The position numbers and the translations under genes were made by a program. The notes under the pieces are model-generated. The model was not told the origin of the DNA and ran no database searches. It saw only the letters and a list, made by a program, of their open reading frames with translations. Shown here piece after piece: positions 24,215 through 35,817 of a stretch of 64,000 nt of DNA (its first letter is position 1; every line of letters starts with the position of its first letter). The stretch comes from Gnetum montanum (taxonomy: Eukaryota > Streptophyta > Gnetopsida > Gnetales > Gnetaceae): NCBI GenBank assembly GCA_015680685.1, contig MNCI01013853.1, forward strand, positions 344,243 to 408,242. Direction: 5' to 3'.

Positions 24215-25158
24215 TGATGAGTGGCAAGGTACCCCTACACTCAACTATACGAAATGAGTGTAGCATGTGCGATCCGGTTGAACTTCATAGACTAAATGCC
24301 TAAATGCCCCATGGAACACTTGGGGTTAATCATTTGTTGTCTTCTCAGACTTACTTACTTGTTGTTGTCACGGTGTATGGTTAAGTAAGTCCGAGCTATA
24401 TGATTGTTATGGTCTTTTATGGTTTTTCTCCTATGCTATGAGGTGAAGGGTTGAGAAAGCTAACTAACTCTAACTAAGGACCTAAGTCTAAATTAACTAG
24501 CGTCAGCATCTGTTCCCACGTATCGTACACACCCTGAACCGATGCAACTGTGACTACCAAACGCTAATCATTACTGGGATTACCACGCGTAATACACGTG
24601 CTCGAAGTGGTCGTACTGAGGCACCTAATTAGCCTAAATGTGATAAGCAGCTGATTCCTTGACTAGCCGTACACACTGGGACTACCACTAGGATTACTAA
24701 GCGTAGATCCTGGAATACGCTACTGGGTTACCAAGTAGTCACAATGCTCGTAATCAAGTTGTACTCATAATGCATGCGACGAGCAGCCGATTCCTTGACT
24801 AGCCGTACACATCCATAGATGTTCGTAATCAAGTCATACTCATACGCACTAACAACATGTAATAAATAACAAATAATAAATCCTATCCATGCACTGCAAG
24901 GGTTATCTAATCAAGTTCATTTTTATTGCCATACATAACTTGTGTTCAGGTACAATGTTGCTCAATAAAGAGCCGTTCACTTTAAGACTCCTACAGCGGG
25001 CACATGGGAAATTAATCTAACTCTGGAGTGATCAAACTACCAGAGCTTCGCTACTTCTAGCCAGGATGGGAAATGAGGGGAGTGCCGCCTCTTATTTATA
25101 GATTTGGTGGTCCCAGGGACGACGCGATATCGGCGAGACCGTGATATCGCGTATGAGA
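24215..25158 (-). repeat. Truncated lone LTR, same subfamily as the 52.5 kb element
   Basis: Starts TGATGAGTGGCAAGGTACCC (the minus-strand LTR end). Read on the minus strand it follows the 52501-53454 / 58141-59139 LTRs, including repeated GATTACCA and CTTGACTAGCCGTACACA phrases, a CTATAAATAAGAGGCGG TATA region near 25088-25100, and the start of the GATATCGCG array. It stops near 25158 inside U3. No primer site, interior or target duplication was found, so it is a truncated or recombined relic. Confidence 0.82.
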
Positions 25159-26404
25159 TTGGGAAAGGCTTCTGTAACACATAGAAAGACAAAGACAGAT
25201 ATTTAAAAGCAAAAGCGGACTTTCCATTTACATTTCAAAAGGTATTTTTCATCGGAGAGGAAATAAAGATGTGGAGGGTAAAAAAATTGCATATTGAGTG
25301 TAACTTTTTGGAAAAAAAGATCTTAATGACTTTTATGAGAAAAAATTAGGAATGTGCAGTAACAAGGTTTTCAAAATGAGTCTTTTATCACAAAAAATTA
25401 TAAATTCGGAATAGGAATGTTTTGAAATCTGCAGCGAATGATCCCAGCGCAGTGGCGTCAAAATTTTTGATGCACGGTGGAGGAAAACAAATTTCAAGTT
25501 TATCTGCAGCGGGGTGTAAACAGATCGTTCGCTTGAATCCATAGCCTGAACTTGAATTTTGTTTGTTTGTAGGTTTACTTAGACCGATACATATTTATTC
25601 ATGAAATGTATATTCAGAGGACTGTTTAAAAAATCAGAGAATTAGTTTTATCGGTCAGGTAGGTTATTGCAATTGCCCATGAGTTGCAGTAGTCTGCAGG
25701 TTTAATATTAATTTACAAATAATAAAAAATATTCATTTCACTGTGTTTTAATATTATTTAATAAATTAAAATTTAACACTTACTTTTACTATATTTTTAA
25801 GAGTCAATGTAATATGAAAATTTATTTTTTATTATATTTTTAAAAAATAACCGGGTCACCTTATATTAAGTCATCCTAAAATTTAGGTGGCATTGGTGGC
25901 TATTAGTAACCTTGGCTAAATGCCAGTGGTAACACCAAATAATTACCAAAACACTGAAATTGGTAAATAGAAATGTAAGCCACTTTCAAAACAACCAAAT
26001 TGTACTTGAGTTTCTTGCAAAGCACTTTAGGACTTATCTAAGAACCTGCGCATGTTAATTTTAATTATTTTTAAAACAAACAGTTTTACATATTTAGGTA
26101 CACTTGACTATTGTTGAGCCTTAACTATAATGCATGTTCATTATGTCAACTCATTCATCTTGGATAATCAGTATCAACCATACTTAAAAGTTTTCCCTAT
26201 CATCAGGCAAGGGTATGGCAGGACATTGGAACACTTCTCCAAATAAAACTAATTTAGCTATATGTTTATAATATATATCTATTATTTGGTTTGAGAGAAT
26301 TTTTTATATTTTTTAACTTAATAAAATCTAAATTCATTGATGGACAATTAATTTTCACATTCAAAACAAAAATCAAAACTAGAATGGTAATGATCATAAA
26401 ACAA
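25159..26404. other. Unclassified sequence, possibly upstream region or intron of the PAP relic
   Basis: No domain recognised. If the LINE at 26415-35025 is removed, this stretch becomes contiguous with the sequence just upstream of the PAP exon at 35301, so part of it may be original gene-flanking DNA. That is inference. Confidence 0.3.
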
Positions 26405-26414
26405 TTGATCTCTT
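26405..26414. repeat. LINE target-site duplication, left copy
   Basis: TTGATCTCTT precedes the minus-strand poly(A) end of the LINE and recurs at 35026-35035 just past its 5' end. Confidence 0.85.
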
Positions 26415-26420
26415 TTTTTT

Positions 26421-28100
26421 AAGAAAAGTTCAAGCTGAAAATTATGTACAACCGAGATCTCCTAGTGCTAACATCTCCAATGAGCCTTCCCCAGAAAACC
26501 ACAACCACAAACCTAAGCCTGCATTGAGAAATGATGCAAACCGTGAAAATTAAAAGTTAGGATCCAAAACAAACAGATGCACAGCTCAGCGAGGGGCAAG
26601 GGACCGACCACAAACACACCCACACGCACATCCCAACCAGACAAGCCGACCCACAGAAACCTTCAAGCATATTTTCCACCGTGCTTGTCCAATCTGGCGG
26701 CCACCAAGGATCCTTCTTGACTGCTCCCTATTGCGATCTCTCAGCATCCAGCCATGTATCCTATTCAATCTCCATGTGACGGCCCTCCCTCAGGTCATAT
26801 CAAAGAACCTGTAGCCTAGCCACCTCCAGTTCTTGATGGGTCATGCAAAGCAGATCCTAAACCTTCGCTCTTTACCATTCTGCCAAATCCACAATCATAT
26901 CTTGTTCTATCTAGCAAGCCTTCCAAACCTGCCATTCGGCTGCCCTAGCTTGTTTAGTCACTTCCCTGCAAGCCTGCTGCACCTCGAGGTGTGTCAACCA
27001 TTCCTATGCACGTCCATCCTCAGAAACACGAGACCAGCTAACTGCCTCATCCTTGTTAGACCCCTAGCCTAAACCTGGCCAATTATCCCCCTACCAAACC
27101 TAAATCTCCACCAGTGATAAACCAACGAAGGGGTTGGCCTCACTATCGGCACTACTTCAGACCCATGCTACTACAGTGCTAAACTAAGGCCAGAGTGTCT
27201 CCCTAGTCATTGGCATAGTAGCAACTAGCAAGTTTAACAACTGAGGCAAACTAACCTCCACACCATGTCTGAGGCATTGCATAAAAGCGAAATGAACACC
27301 TAGTAATTTTGCGATGGTTCCCACCTAGACAAAGAATTTGTCTGTTTGCTGTTAAAATGGTGACAGCAAAGTATGCAGTACATGACCACTAGCTGTTTTC
27401 AACATGCAGCCACAGAAAAATTCACCAGCAGGTGCATAACTGTGTAGTACCTGTGGGATCTCTTCTCCAACCACCGACATGTCCAAAGGTTATGCCACTA
27501 CAACCTCAGTCAAGATAATTCTCCTACATCGGAACATTGTGTCTGCTCTGTCCCAGTTTCCAAAGAAGGTACCCTCTACCCCATCAATCTTAGGCAACAC
27601 CTTTTCCCACCAAACCCGCTAAACAAGCCTCCATAACTAGTGATTTTATTGGAACTCCTAGATCATCAGCTCCTGGTATGGATGCAATCCCACAGTATGC
27701 ATTGCTTGCTCCCATAGCCATAGCCCCACAGCAGCAGTCACCCACAGCAACAGCAGTCGCTATGCTCTAAAAATCAGATTATTTTGATTTCTCCATGCCA
27801 CCCAAAAAATAGCCTATCATCTTTGCAAACCCGTGCATGTGAGCAGGCGGATCCAACCTTACTGCAGCCATGTGGCAATCATATAATCGCATCAGTAAAG
27901 CAAATGTTGAATGGTCACCTCTTTTCTCAAGCATAATAGACACCAGGGGTCAACAGCCAATCCTCTCTTTTGTAGAAAGCCTCTTACCAACAGTGCCTTG
28001 TGCTCAATTAATAACCTGAAAACCTTTATTTTTTCTAGTAGTCTACCCTTCCAGATTGCACCCCAGCTAAGTAGATATTTTCACTAAATGATATATTTAT
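26421..28100 (-). pseudogene. LINE 3' region (C-terminal part of ORF2 and tail)
   Basis: This is the portion downstream of the reverse transcriptase on the minus strand. Fragments of a Trp-rich C-terminal protein are readable, but I cannot assign a clean RNase H or zinc-finger domain. An 82-bp piece of it (26863-26944) recurs verbatim at 32447-32528. Confidence 0.5.
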
Positions 28101-28149
28101 GTTGTTTGTCCAATAGTCTGCATTCCAACATCTAGGTGAGATGCGTGCA

Positions 28150-29560
28150 TAACTCTAGCCAAAACCATGACCCCTTGGATCCAGCCTCCCAAGGTTCATA
28201 CTTCCATCTTACCACACTAATCCATTAAATAGGTCACTCCTCTTGTGTCATCAGCCGGTTGGCAAGTTGCTGCATTCCAAGCATAACTTTGTCATTGACA
28301 CATAACATTTGAATTCCTCCTGCAGGCCTTGGTCAGGCCATATTCACCTAGTTAACAAGGTGAATATTCTCTTGCCCCTTTCCTCTTGACCACATGAATT
28401 GTTGAATTATCTAGTCAATTCTTTGGGTCACCCCCACCAGTGGATGGGCAATAGATGCCATGAATCTTGCCATTGACATCAAGACAGATGATGCAAGAAG
28501 GATTCTGCATTTCCATGATAGAAAGCACATTGTCAAGTGTGTAGTTTTGTTTTCTAGTTTATGTACAAGTGCATGCCAAGTTTGCTTATAGTGCTAGTCG
28601 AACACTAGCATTCCAAGATAAAAGTCCTTTATCATTCCATGCAAGATGCCCAAAACTTAGCAAATCTTGCTTTGTACATACATCTCCACATTGACTAGGT
28701 GCAGTGTAGATTTTGTTTTATTGACTTCTAATCCCATCTCTAACACCATCCTCTCGAACACTTTCTAGAGAGTTGGTGCCTGAGGCATAGCTGCTTGATA
28801 GAATATGATTGTATCATTTGCATAATGCTCAACGATATAGTGCACATCAACAACCATCATCCCTTGAAAACCCTCCAACTCATAGTATCCCTATAGCAAG
28901 TCCATCAAAAAGATGAAAAGTAAGGGCAAAAGGAGATCGCTTGAGCGCAGTCCCCTCCCAGGTATCTCAAAACCTCACATTTATCCCCCAATATCAAACG
29001 AATACCTGTCAAATGCTTGGATTTGAAGACAAAGGTTCACAAATGTAGGTGGAAAGCCTTTCCTTAGCATGATTGTCTCCAACACCATCCAACTTATAGT
29101 GTCATAGGCTTTCTTTATATCAATCTTCACACACATCCCATGGAAAGCTAAAGCCTAATATGAAGGGAGGATTTCCTATAGTAAGATCATTTAATCCTTA
29201 AGTAACCTACCCTTCATAAACCCTACCTAGTTTTCTTGTACCAATTGGGGCATCAATGGTGCCATCTAGTGCATAAGCATCTTGGTAAAAATCTAGACAA
29301 GGGTATTACAAATACCAATCAACCTAAAATGTTTAGGTGAAAATAGCATTTTAGTTTTTGGAACTAGAACAATTCATGAGTAGTTGATCTTCCAGTGCAC
29401 TTCTTGCCAACACAACATTGAGTTAAAGGAATCCAAAAGATTCTCACCAATAAGATCCATGAACTTGTTAAAAAACTCAATCGGCCATCCATCAAGCCTT
29501 GGTGCCTTATTAGGCTTCATAGTGTCCATCACCACATCTAATTCTTGCAAGGTGAATGGG
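28150..29560 (-). pseudogene. LINE reverse transcriptase (ORF2)
   Basis: Minus-strand reading shows the non-LTR reverse-transcriptase blocks in order: CVKIDIKKAYDTISW with the first catalytic Asp (about 29100-29150), then a decayed RG-RQGDPLSP-like block (RGLRSSDLLLPLLFIFLMDL). Next come EHYANDTIIF at 28801-28830, where FADD is expected, and KCRILLASSVLMSMARF (28.5 kb). Further on is PRPAGGIQMLCVNDK, the GGLG-like block of plant LINE ORF2. The FADD box has become YAND, a GAT-to-AAT change at a catalytic Asp. Stops break the frame repeatedly. Confidence 0.9.
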
Positions 29561-29949
29561 TAGAGTAATGCCTAATTTTTGGATGTGCCAAAAATTTGCT
29601 AAAGTTGGATTGACATTGGAATAGTCTCTCTCCTATGCCAAATCTCCCCCTAATATCATTGTACTAGATCAACAATCTTTGCCTCATTAGCTGTATTCTC
29701 TCATTCATGTACTAGCCTAAGTTTTCTCTTCTCCTACCCACATCCTTTGACAGATGTAAAGAAGAAGTGTGTGTTTTTTCCCCCTCCTGTAGCCATGTGA
29801 TTCATAATTGTTGGCTCTAGTAAACCTCCTTCTTTAGCATCAAAGCTTGCAACTCCCTTAATAGTGACTAGTCCTTAGTCATCAGGTCCTCTCCCTACTC
29901 TTATTTCAACTGCACCTCAGTCAGTGTTTGTACCAGCTAGTTCCAATAT

Positions 29950-30970
29950 GCCTAAAATCCATATTTATTTGTTGTGGTCCTATACTTGATCTACATCTTG
30001 AGCATTCACAAGCCATGCTTAAAGAAATCTCTAGGATACTTCTCTCAAGAATAAGCATGCCATATGTTCTACACTAACGGTAGCAACCAAGGCTTGAATG
30101 GTGATTGAATGCCTATCACTCTTTGCCCATCACATGAATATCAAAACTAAGTACTAACCTCATACTTACTCATATCCAATCGATATATGATTGCACTTGA
30201 TCTTTACCTTTCCACTAGTTGCTCCATGTGAAGCTGCATCCATCCACCTCCATATCCCTTAAATTATGCTCTCAGAGAAATGTTAACGTTTCCTAGATAC
30301 CAAGAGGAATAGTACCATCTCCACCTATCTTTTCCCATGGGAAAAAATGCTAATTAAAATACATAATTAGGATCCATCACTCCTTGTTTGGAACTGTCGT
30401 TGCAATTCATTGTAGTTCCTACAAACAACCCTCCTAGCTCTATGCTCTATACACATTAGTAATCCAAATGTTGGCCTAGGCTAGGTGTACCGTCCATCTC
30501 CAAGTGAACTCATCCACCAAAACTAGTCATGCCTAGGATAGAATGGCAAGCCCTCCAACTTTGCCCTGGCATGGCACTAACTGCAACATCGCTCCATCCC
30601 ATTGCAGTAAACCAAACTTAGATTGTTGTATCTTTGTTTCTTGTAAGAAAAAAAATGTTACATCCCTTCCATTGAACAATCTCTTTCAAAGTATTTCTTT
30701 TGTAGGGTGTCCCTTGTCCCCTACACTTCTATGAGAGAATCTTCATGGGTGACCAAACAACCTTTTGTTGAATGCCTCTTACAGGGTCCTCTAAATCCCC
30801 AAGTCAATTTCTATCTATGTTTACCTACTTCTGGTCATTGGTGTACTAGGTCGGCCAATCTTGCGCCCAACCTAGTTGCATCCCAACAATTTTGGACATC
30901 AACTTGGATGACTTGCGAATTGCCATCACCTAGCACCCCAAAGGTGGATGCTCTATAATTGACAACCCCT
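29950..30970 (-). pseudogene. LINE endonuclease domain (ORF2 N-terminus)
   Basis: On the minus strand RDVTFFLQETKIQQSKFG contains the ETK motif (30629-30643) of the exonuclease-endonuclease-phosphatase fold that nicks target DNA for LINE insertion. It is followed by VGGLAIL and further endonuclease-like sequence broken by TAG and TGA. A second, slightly different copy lies at 33.0-33.9 kb. Confidence 0.8.
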
Positions 30971-31139
30971 TGCTCAACATTCCCCAACAATGTATGAGGG
31001 GATCATGTTTGTGAAGGTTCATTGGACATCATCTCCAGTCCCCTCCATACTCACATTCCCCTCAACCATAGTCCCCTCCTCATCAACTGGCTCTATGGAA
31101 ACAGAGACTGCATGCCTCTTCTAGATCTGAAACCACCAT

Positions 31140-31925
31140 GGCTCCTTTGCTAGTTTCTCCTTAGGTTTTGCCATCATTTCAGGTTTGTGGCAAACCTTGA
31201 AGTTGACAGCCTAGTGCCTAGGCTTTCCACAAATCAAGCAACCCTTCCTAGCTTTTGGCATAGGAGGGGATTCCTCTAGATTCACTATCTGGAAAATCTA
31301 GCCTGACTTTCTTGAGAGTGGTCGCCATAAGTGAAAACCTGCAAAATCCATCCTCATCATTGAACCAGTGAAATGGTCAAGGGTTATGAAATCACCAAAC
31401 AAGCCTACCAAGGCTTCCAAAAAGTTTGATGTCCACATATCCCAGGGGATCTTAGATGCTCTCACCCAAATCAGTGCTTTAGCAAAGAGGTCTTTTTCCT
31501 TATGTGCACCTAGCCTCCACGGAGTCCAGGCTAGACCCTGCACCTTGTAAAACCATCAGCCTTCAACCAAAACTTACGATCCTCAATGGACCAGAAAATA
31601 AATAGCATTAGGTCCCTGACAGACATCAAACCTCCACATCCCTCTCTATCCACGTGGTCTTTGCCCATTTTTCTATTAGATCCAACTTGGGCCTAATCCC
31701 ACTAGACCCAAACTTTTCAATAAGGCTATGCTCCATCATTGCGACCTCTTTTTTAGAGCATTCATGCATTTGCAGCTGCATATTGTCCTCCTATCAGGAG
31801 TAGGCCTCAATGCCATCAGCTCCTAGCCTCCAACACTTCGTGGCAGTCATCCATAACCCAGGGCCTTCCAGCAAGCTTGAAACACCAACCTCAGCTCCCA
31901 CAGTCAGTCTCCCATTCAAGGTGTC
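31140..31925 (-). pseudogene. LINE ORF1 (copy A): DUF4283-like plus zinc knuckle
   Basis: The open frame 31298-31543 carries LAWTPWRLGAHKEKDLFAKA, then LIWVRASKIPWDMW and FAGFHLWRP, which resembles the DUF4283 domain found in plant LINE ORF1. Downstream, GCLICGKPRH-AVNF (about 31200-31246) is a CCHC knuckle in which TAG replaces a residue and the last Cys is Phe. ORF1 would bind element RNA. Copy A breaks off at about 31925, then some 40 bp of unmatched sequence lead to an N at 31968. Confidence 0.75.
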
Positions 31926-32531
31926 CCCTATGTAACAATTGTGGAAACATGCCTCCTACGTAAACATNCTCAAAACCTCACATTTATCCCCCAATATCAA
32001 ACGAATACCTGTCAAATGCTTGGATTTGAAGACAAAGGTTCACAAATGTAGGTGGAAAGCCTTTCCTTAGCATGATTGTCTCCAACACCATCCAACTTAT
32101 AGTGTCATAGGCTTTCTTTATATCAATCTTCACACACATCCCATGGAAAGCTAAAGCCTAATATGAAGGGAGGATTTCCTATAGTAAGATCATTTAATCC
32201 TTAAGTAACCTACCCTTCATAAACCCTACCTAGTTTTCTTGTACCAATTGGGGCATCAATGGTGCCATCTAGTGCATAAGCATCTTGGTAAAAATCTAGA
32301 CAAGGGTATTACAAATACCAATCAACCTAAAATGTTTAGGTGAAAATAGCATTTTAGTTTTTGGAACTAGAACAATTCATGAGTAGTTGATCTTCCAGTG
32401 CACTTCTTGCCAACACAACATTGAGTTAAAGGAATCCAAAAGATNGCTTCGCTCTTTACCATTCTGCCAAATCCACAATCATATCTTGTTCTATCTAGCA
32501 AGCCTTCCAAACCTGCCATTCGGCTGCCNGC
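31926..32531. other. Patchwork of repeated LINE segments joined by single Ns
   Basis: Single N bases at 31968, 32445 and 32529 separate pieces copied from elsewhere in the same LINE. 31969-32444 matches 28966-29442, 32447-32528 matches 26863-26944, and sequence from about 32532 matches 29608 onward. The pieces lie in the same orientation but out of order. This is the signature of contigs joined by an assembler rather than a biological rearrangement. Confidence 0.85.
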
Positions 32532-34992
32532 GATTGACATTGGAATAGTCTCTCTCCTATGCCAAATCTCCCCCTAATAGCATTGTACTAGATCAACAAT
32601 CTTTGCCTCATTAGCTGTATTCTCTCATTCATGTACTAGCCTAAGTTTTCTCTTCTCCTACCCACATCCTTTGACAGATGTAAAGAAGAAGTGTGTGTTT
32701 TTTCCCCCTCCTGTAGCCATGTGATTCATAATTGTTGGCTCTAGTAAACCTCCTTCTTTAGCATCAAAGCTTGCAACTCCCTTAATAGTGACTAGTCCTT
32801 AGTCATTAGGTCCTCTCCCTACTCTTATTTCAACTGCACCTCAGTCAGTGTTTGTACCAGCTAGTTCCAATATGCCTAAAATCCATATTTATTTGTTCTG
32901 GCCCTATACTTGATCTACATCTTGAGCATGCACAAGCCATGTTTAAAGAAATCTCTAGGATACTTATCTCAAGAATAAGCATGCCATATGTTCTACACTA
33001 ATGGTAGCAACCAAGGCTTGAATGGTGATCGAATGCCTATCACTCTTTGCCCATCACATGAATATCAAAACTAAGTACTAACCTCATACTTACTCATATC
33101 CAATCGATCTATGATTGCACTTGATCTTTACCTTTCCACTAGTTGCTCCATGTGAAGCTGCATCCATCCACCTCCATATCCCTTAAATTATGCTCTCCGA
33201 GAAATGTTAACGTTTCCTAGATACCAGGAGGAATAGTACCATCTCCACCTATCTTTTCCCATGGGAAAAAATGCTAATTAAAATACATAATTAGGATCCA
33301 TCACTCCTTGTTTGGAACTGTCATTGTAATTCATTGTAGTTCCTACAAATAACCCTCCCAGCTCTATGCTCTATACACATTAGTAATCCAAATGTTGGCC
33401 TAGGCTAGGTGTACCGTCCATCTCCAAGTGAACTCATCCACCAAATCTAGTCATGCCTAGGATAGAATGGCAAGCCCTCCAACTTTGCCCTGGCATGGCA
33501 CTAACTGCAACATCGCTCCATCCCATTGCAGTAAACCAAACTCAGATTGTTGTATCTTTGTTTCTTGTAAGCAAAAAATGTTACATCCCTTCCATTGAAC
33601 AATCTCTTTCAAAGTATTTCTTTTGTAGGGTGTACCTTGTCACCTACACTTCTATGAGAGAATCTTCATGGGTGACCAAACAACCTTTTGTTGAATGCCT
33701 CTTACAGGGTCCTCTAAATTCCCAAGTCAATTTCTATCTATGTTTACCTACTTCTGGTCATTGGTGTACTAGGTTGGCCAATCTTGCGCCCAACCTAACT
33801 GCATCCCAACAATTTTGGACATCAACTTGGATGACTTGCGAATTGCCATCACCCAGCACCCCAAAGGTGGATGCTCTATAATCGACAACCCCTTGCTCAG
33901 CATTCCCCAACAACGTATGAGGGGATCACGTTCGTGAAGGTTCATTGGACATCATCTCGAGTCCCTTCCACACTCACATTCCCCTCAACCATAGTCCCCT
34001 CCTCAGCAACTGGCTCTATGGAAACTGAGACTGCATGCCTCTTCTAGATCTGAAACCACCATGGCTACTTTGCCAGTTTCTCCTTAGGTTTTGCCATCAT
34101 TTCAGGTTTGTGGCAAACCTTGAAGTTGGCAGCCTAGTGCCTAGGCTTTCCACAAATCAAGCAACCCTTCCCAGCTTTTGGCATAGGAGGGGATTCCTCC
34201 AGATTCACTATCTGGAAAATCTAGCCTGACTTTCTTGAGAGTGGTCGCCATAAGTGAAAACCTGCAAAATCCAAATGGTCAAGGGTTATGAAATCACCAA
34301 ACAAGCCTGCCAAGGCTTCCAAAAAGTTTGACGTCCACATATCCCAGGGGATCTTAGATGCTCTCATCCAAATCAGTGCTTTAGCAAAGAGGTCTTTTTC
34401 CTTATGTGCACCTGGCCTCCACGGAGTCCAGGCTAGACCCTGCACCTCGTAAAACCATCAGCCTTCAACCAAAACTTACGATCCTCAATGGACCAGAAAA
34501 TAAACAGCATCAGGTCCCTCACAGACATCAAACCTCCACATCCCTCTCTATCCACGTGGTCTTTGCCCATTTTTCTATTAGATCCAACTTGGGCCTAATC
34601 CCACTGGACCCAAACTTTTCAATAAGGCTATGCTCCATCATTGCGACCTCTTTTTCAGAGCGTTCATGCATTTGCAGCTGCATATTGCCCTCCTATCAGG
34701 AGCAGGCCTCAATGCCATCAGCTCCTGGCCTCCAACACTTCGTGGCAGTCATCCCTGACCCAGGGCCTTCCAGCACGCTTGAAACACCAACCTCAGCTCC
34801 CACACTCGGTTCCCCATTCAAGGTGTCCCCTATTGCCACGCTCGCGCCCGTGTCAGCCCCCACAGCATTGCCAGTTACACCGCCAACACTAGCACCCACC
34901 ACCTCAACCATGCTTACACCCGCAGCTCATCCGCATGGTCCCGCACCCATAGCATTTCTCGCTCCGCCCATTTCAAAAGTGCTTGTACTCTA
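32532..34992 (-). pseudogene. LINE endonuclease and ORF1 (copy B, reaching the true 5' end)
   Basis: Near-copy of 29608-31925, extended to the LINE 5' end. It includes the ETK box at 33553-33567 and a knuckle around 34121-34175 (GCLICGKPRH, then TAG). The DUF4283-like frame is 34221-34445. The ORF1 N-terminus includes MQLQMHERSEKEVAMMEHSL (about 34640-34700), and an Ala/Gly/Val-rich leader starts at the ATG at 34911. It differs from copy A mostly by transitions, with copy A usually carrying the A or T. The long plus-strand open frame at 34406-34993 is only its antisense. Confidence 0.78.
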
Positions 34993-35025
34993 GGACAGGG
35001 ATCTTTTTCGTCTCTCTCAAAAAAG

Positions 35026-35035
35026 TTGATCTCTT
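35026..35035. repeat. LINE target-site duplication, right copy
   Basis: TTGATCTCTT follows the LINE 5' end, matching 26405-26414. Confidence 0.85.
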
Positions 35036-35300
35036 CACTCAGCTTCATGACAAAAATTCTCTGAAAGGGACAAAATTCAGGTGTACAAGGCACAAAATTC
35101 AGGTAACACAGTACAGGTAGTTGACCTCTCCACGAAGCCTTCGGCTAACATAATTGAGAAAAACTGACCATGAGAGCTCTCCCTTACTGCTATAACCATA
35201 AAATTATACTAAGGACTCTGTTGGACAGGGCTGATAGTTGCTTTGTCAGCGAAAATAAAAAGTAATTTCATTCTCATGTGAGGAGGCTTAGGCTTCTCAA

Positions 35301-35360
35301 GATATGCCACCGAAAGCTAATGTTTTTCAACCTCCCCCAGGTTTTAATGCCCCACAGCAG
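35301..35360 (+). pseudogene. Purple acid phosphatase relic, exon 1 end
   Basis: Twenty codons read DMPPKANVFQPPPGFNAPQQ. This matches the plant PAP segment just before the first beta-rich domain (family pattern D-M-P-x(4)-V-F-x(2)-P-P-G-x-N-A-P-Q-Q). A GTGGG splice donor follows directly at 35361. No signal peptide is visible upstream: the preceding codons include a TAG and the LINE lies 270 bp away. The upstream exon boundary is therefore unknown. Confidence 0.85.
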
Positions 35361-35530
35361 GTGGGTTTTTATTATAATATGTATGTTCTTTTCATTTCAT
35401 GATTTATGAGCACAGCAGGTGGGTTTTTTATTATAATATGTATGTTCTTTTCATTTCATGATTTATGAGCACAGCAGGTGGGTTTTTTATTATAATATGT
35501 ATGTTCTTTTCATTTCATGATTTATGAGCA
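35353..35530 (+). repeat. Tandem triplication of the exon 1 / intron 1 splice donor, about 3 x 59 bp
   Basis: Units begin CACAGCAGGTGGG at 35353, 35411 and 35470, and run through TTATTATAATATGTATG to GATTTATGAG. Each copy repeats the last 8 bases of exon 1 and the GT donor. The units are almost identical, so the event is recent relative to the decay around it. Confidence 0.95.
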
Positions 35531-35616
35531 CTTTTTAATTTTTAGTGGTTTGTTTAGGACTCTATTTTATTGGGTTTTCAAGAAGATAAATGTTATATAT
35601 TTAGATGGAATTACAG

Positions 35617-35817
35617 GTTCATACTACCCAAGGTGATGTTGAGGGCAGAGCTGTGATAGTGTCATGGATTACTCCTTCAATGCCTGGATTACCCACTACT
35701 TTGTATGGACCAGAAAATTCCAGGTTTCAGTTTAAAGCTACAGCTCACACCACTATAAGATACGAATATTACAACCACACTTCGTTCATTCATCATTGTT
35801 ATATTTAGAATTTGCAG
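35617..35817 (+). pseudogene. Purple acid phosphatase relic, exon 2 (N-terminal domain)
   Basis: Exactly 67 codons lie between an ACAG acceptor and a GCAG|GT donor, both phase 0. VHTTQGDVEGRAVIVSWITP, TTLYGPEN and YYNHTSFIHHC match the PAP N-terminal fibronectin-like domain. The codon before NLQ is TAG where the family has Lys or Arg, so an in-frame stop at 35805-35807 breaks the exon. PAPs are secreted metallophosphatases that release phosphate from organic esters. Confidence 0.9.

Larger units (their letters stand above)
26415..35025 (-). mobile_element. L1-type plant LINE with internal duplicated segments
   Basis: A minus-orientation non-LTR retrotransposon. Its 3' end has a short A tail (plus-strand T run 26413-26420) and its 5' end is at about 35025. 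It is flanked by the 10-bp duplication TTGATCTCTT. It carries a gag-like ORF1 with a zinc knuckle, an apurinic-type endonuclease and a reverse transcriptase. The span of 8.6 kb is too long for one such LINE because 29.6-31.93 kb is repeated at 32.53-34.87 kb. Without that repeat the length is about 5.6 kb. Many in-frame stops are present. Confidence 0.88.

Noticed and set aside
34406-34993. 195-codon plus-strand open frame
   Set aside because: It is the antisense of the LINE ORF1, whose minus-strand reading shows DUF4283-like and zinc-knuckle sequence.
31926-35025. A second independent LINE insertion beside the first
   Set aside because: Only one pair of target duplications exists (26405-26414 and 35026-35035), and single Ns mark the internal joints. 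One insertion with assembly duplication fits better.
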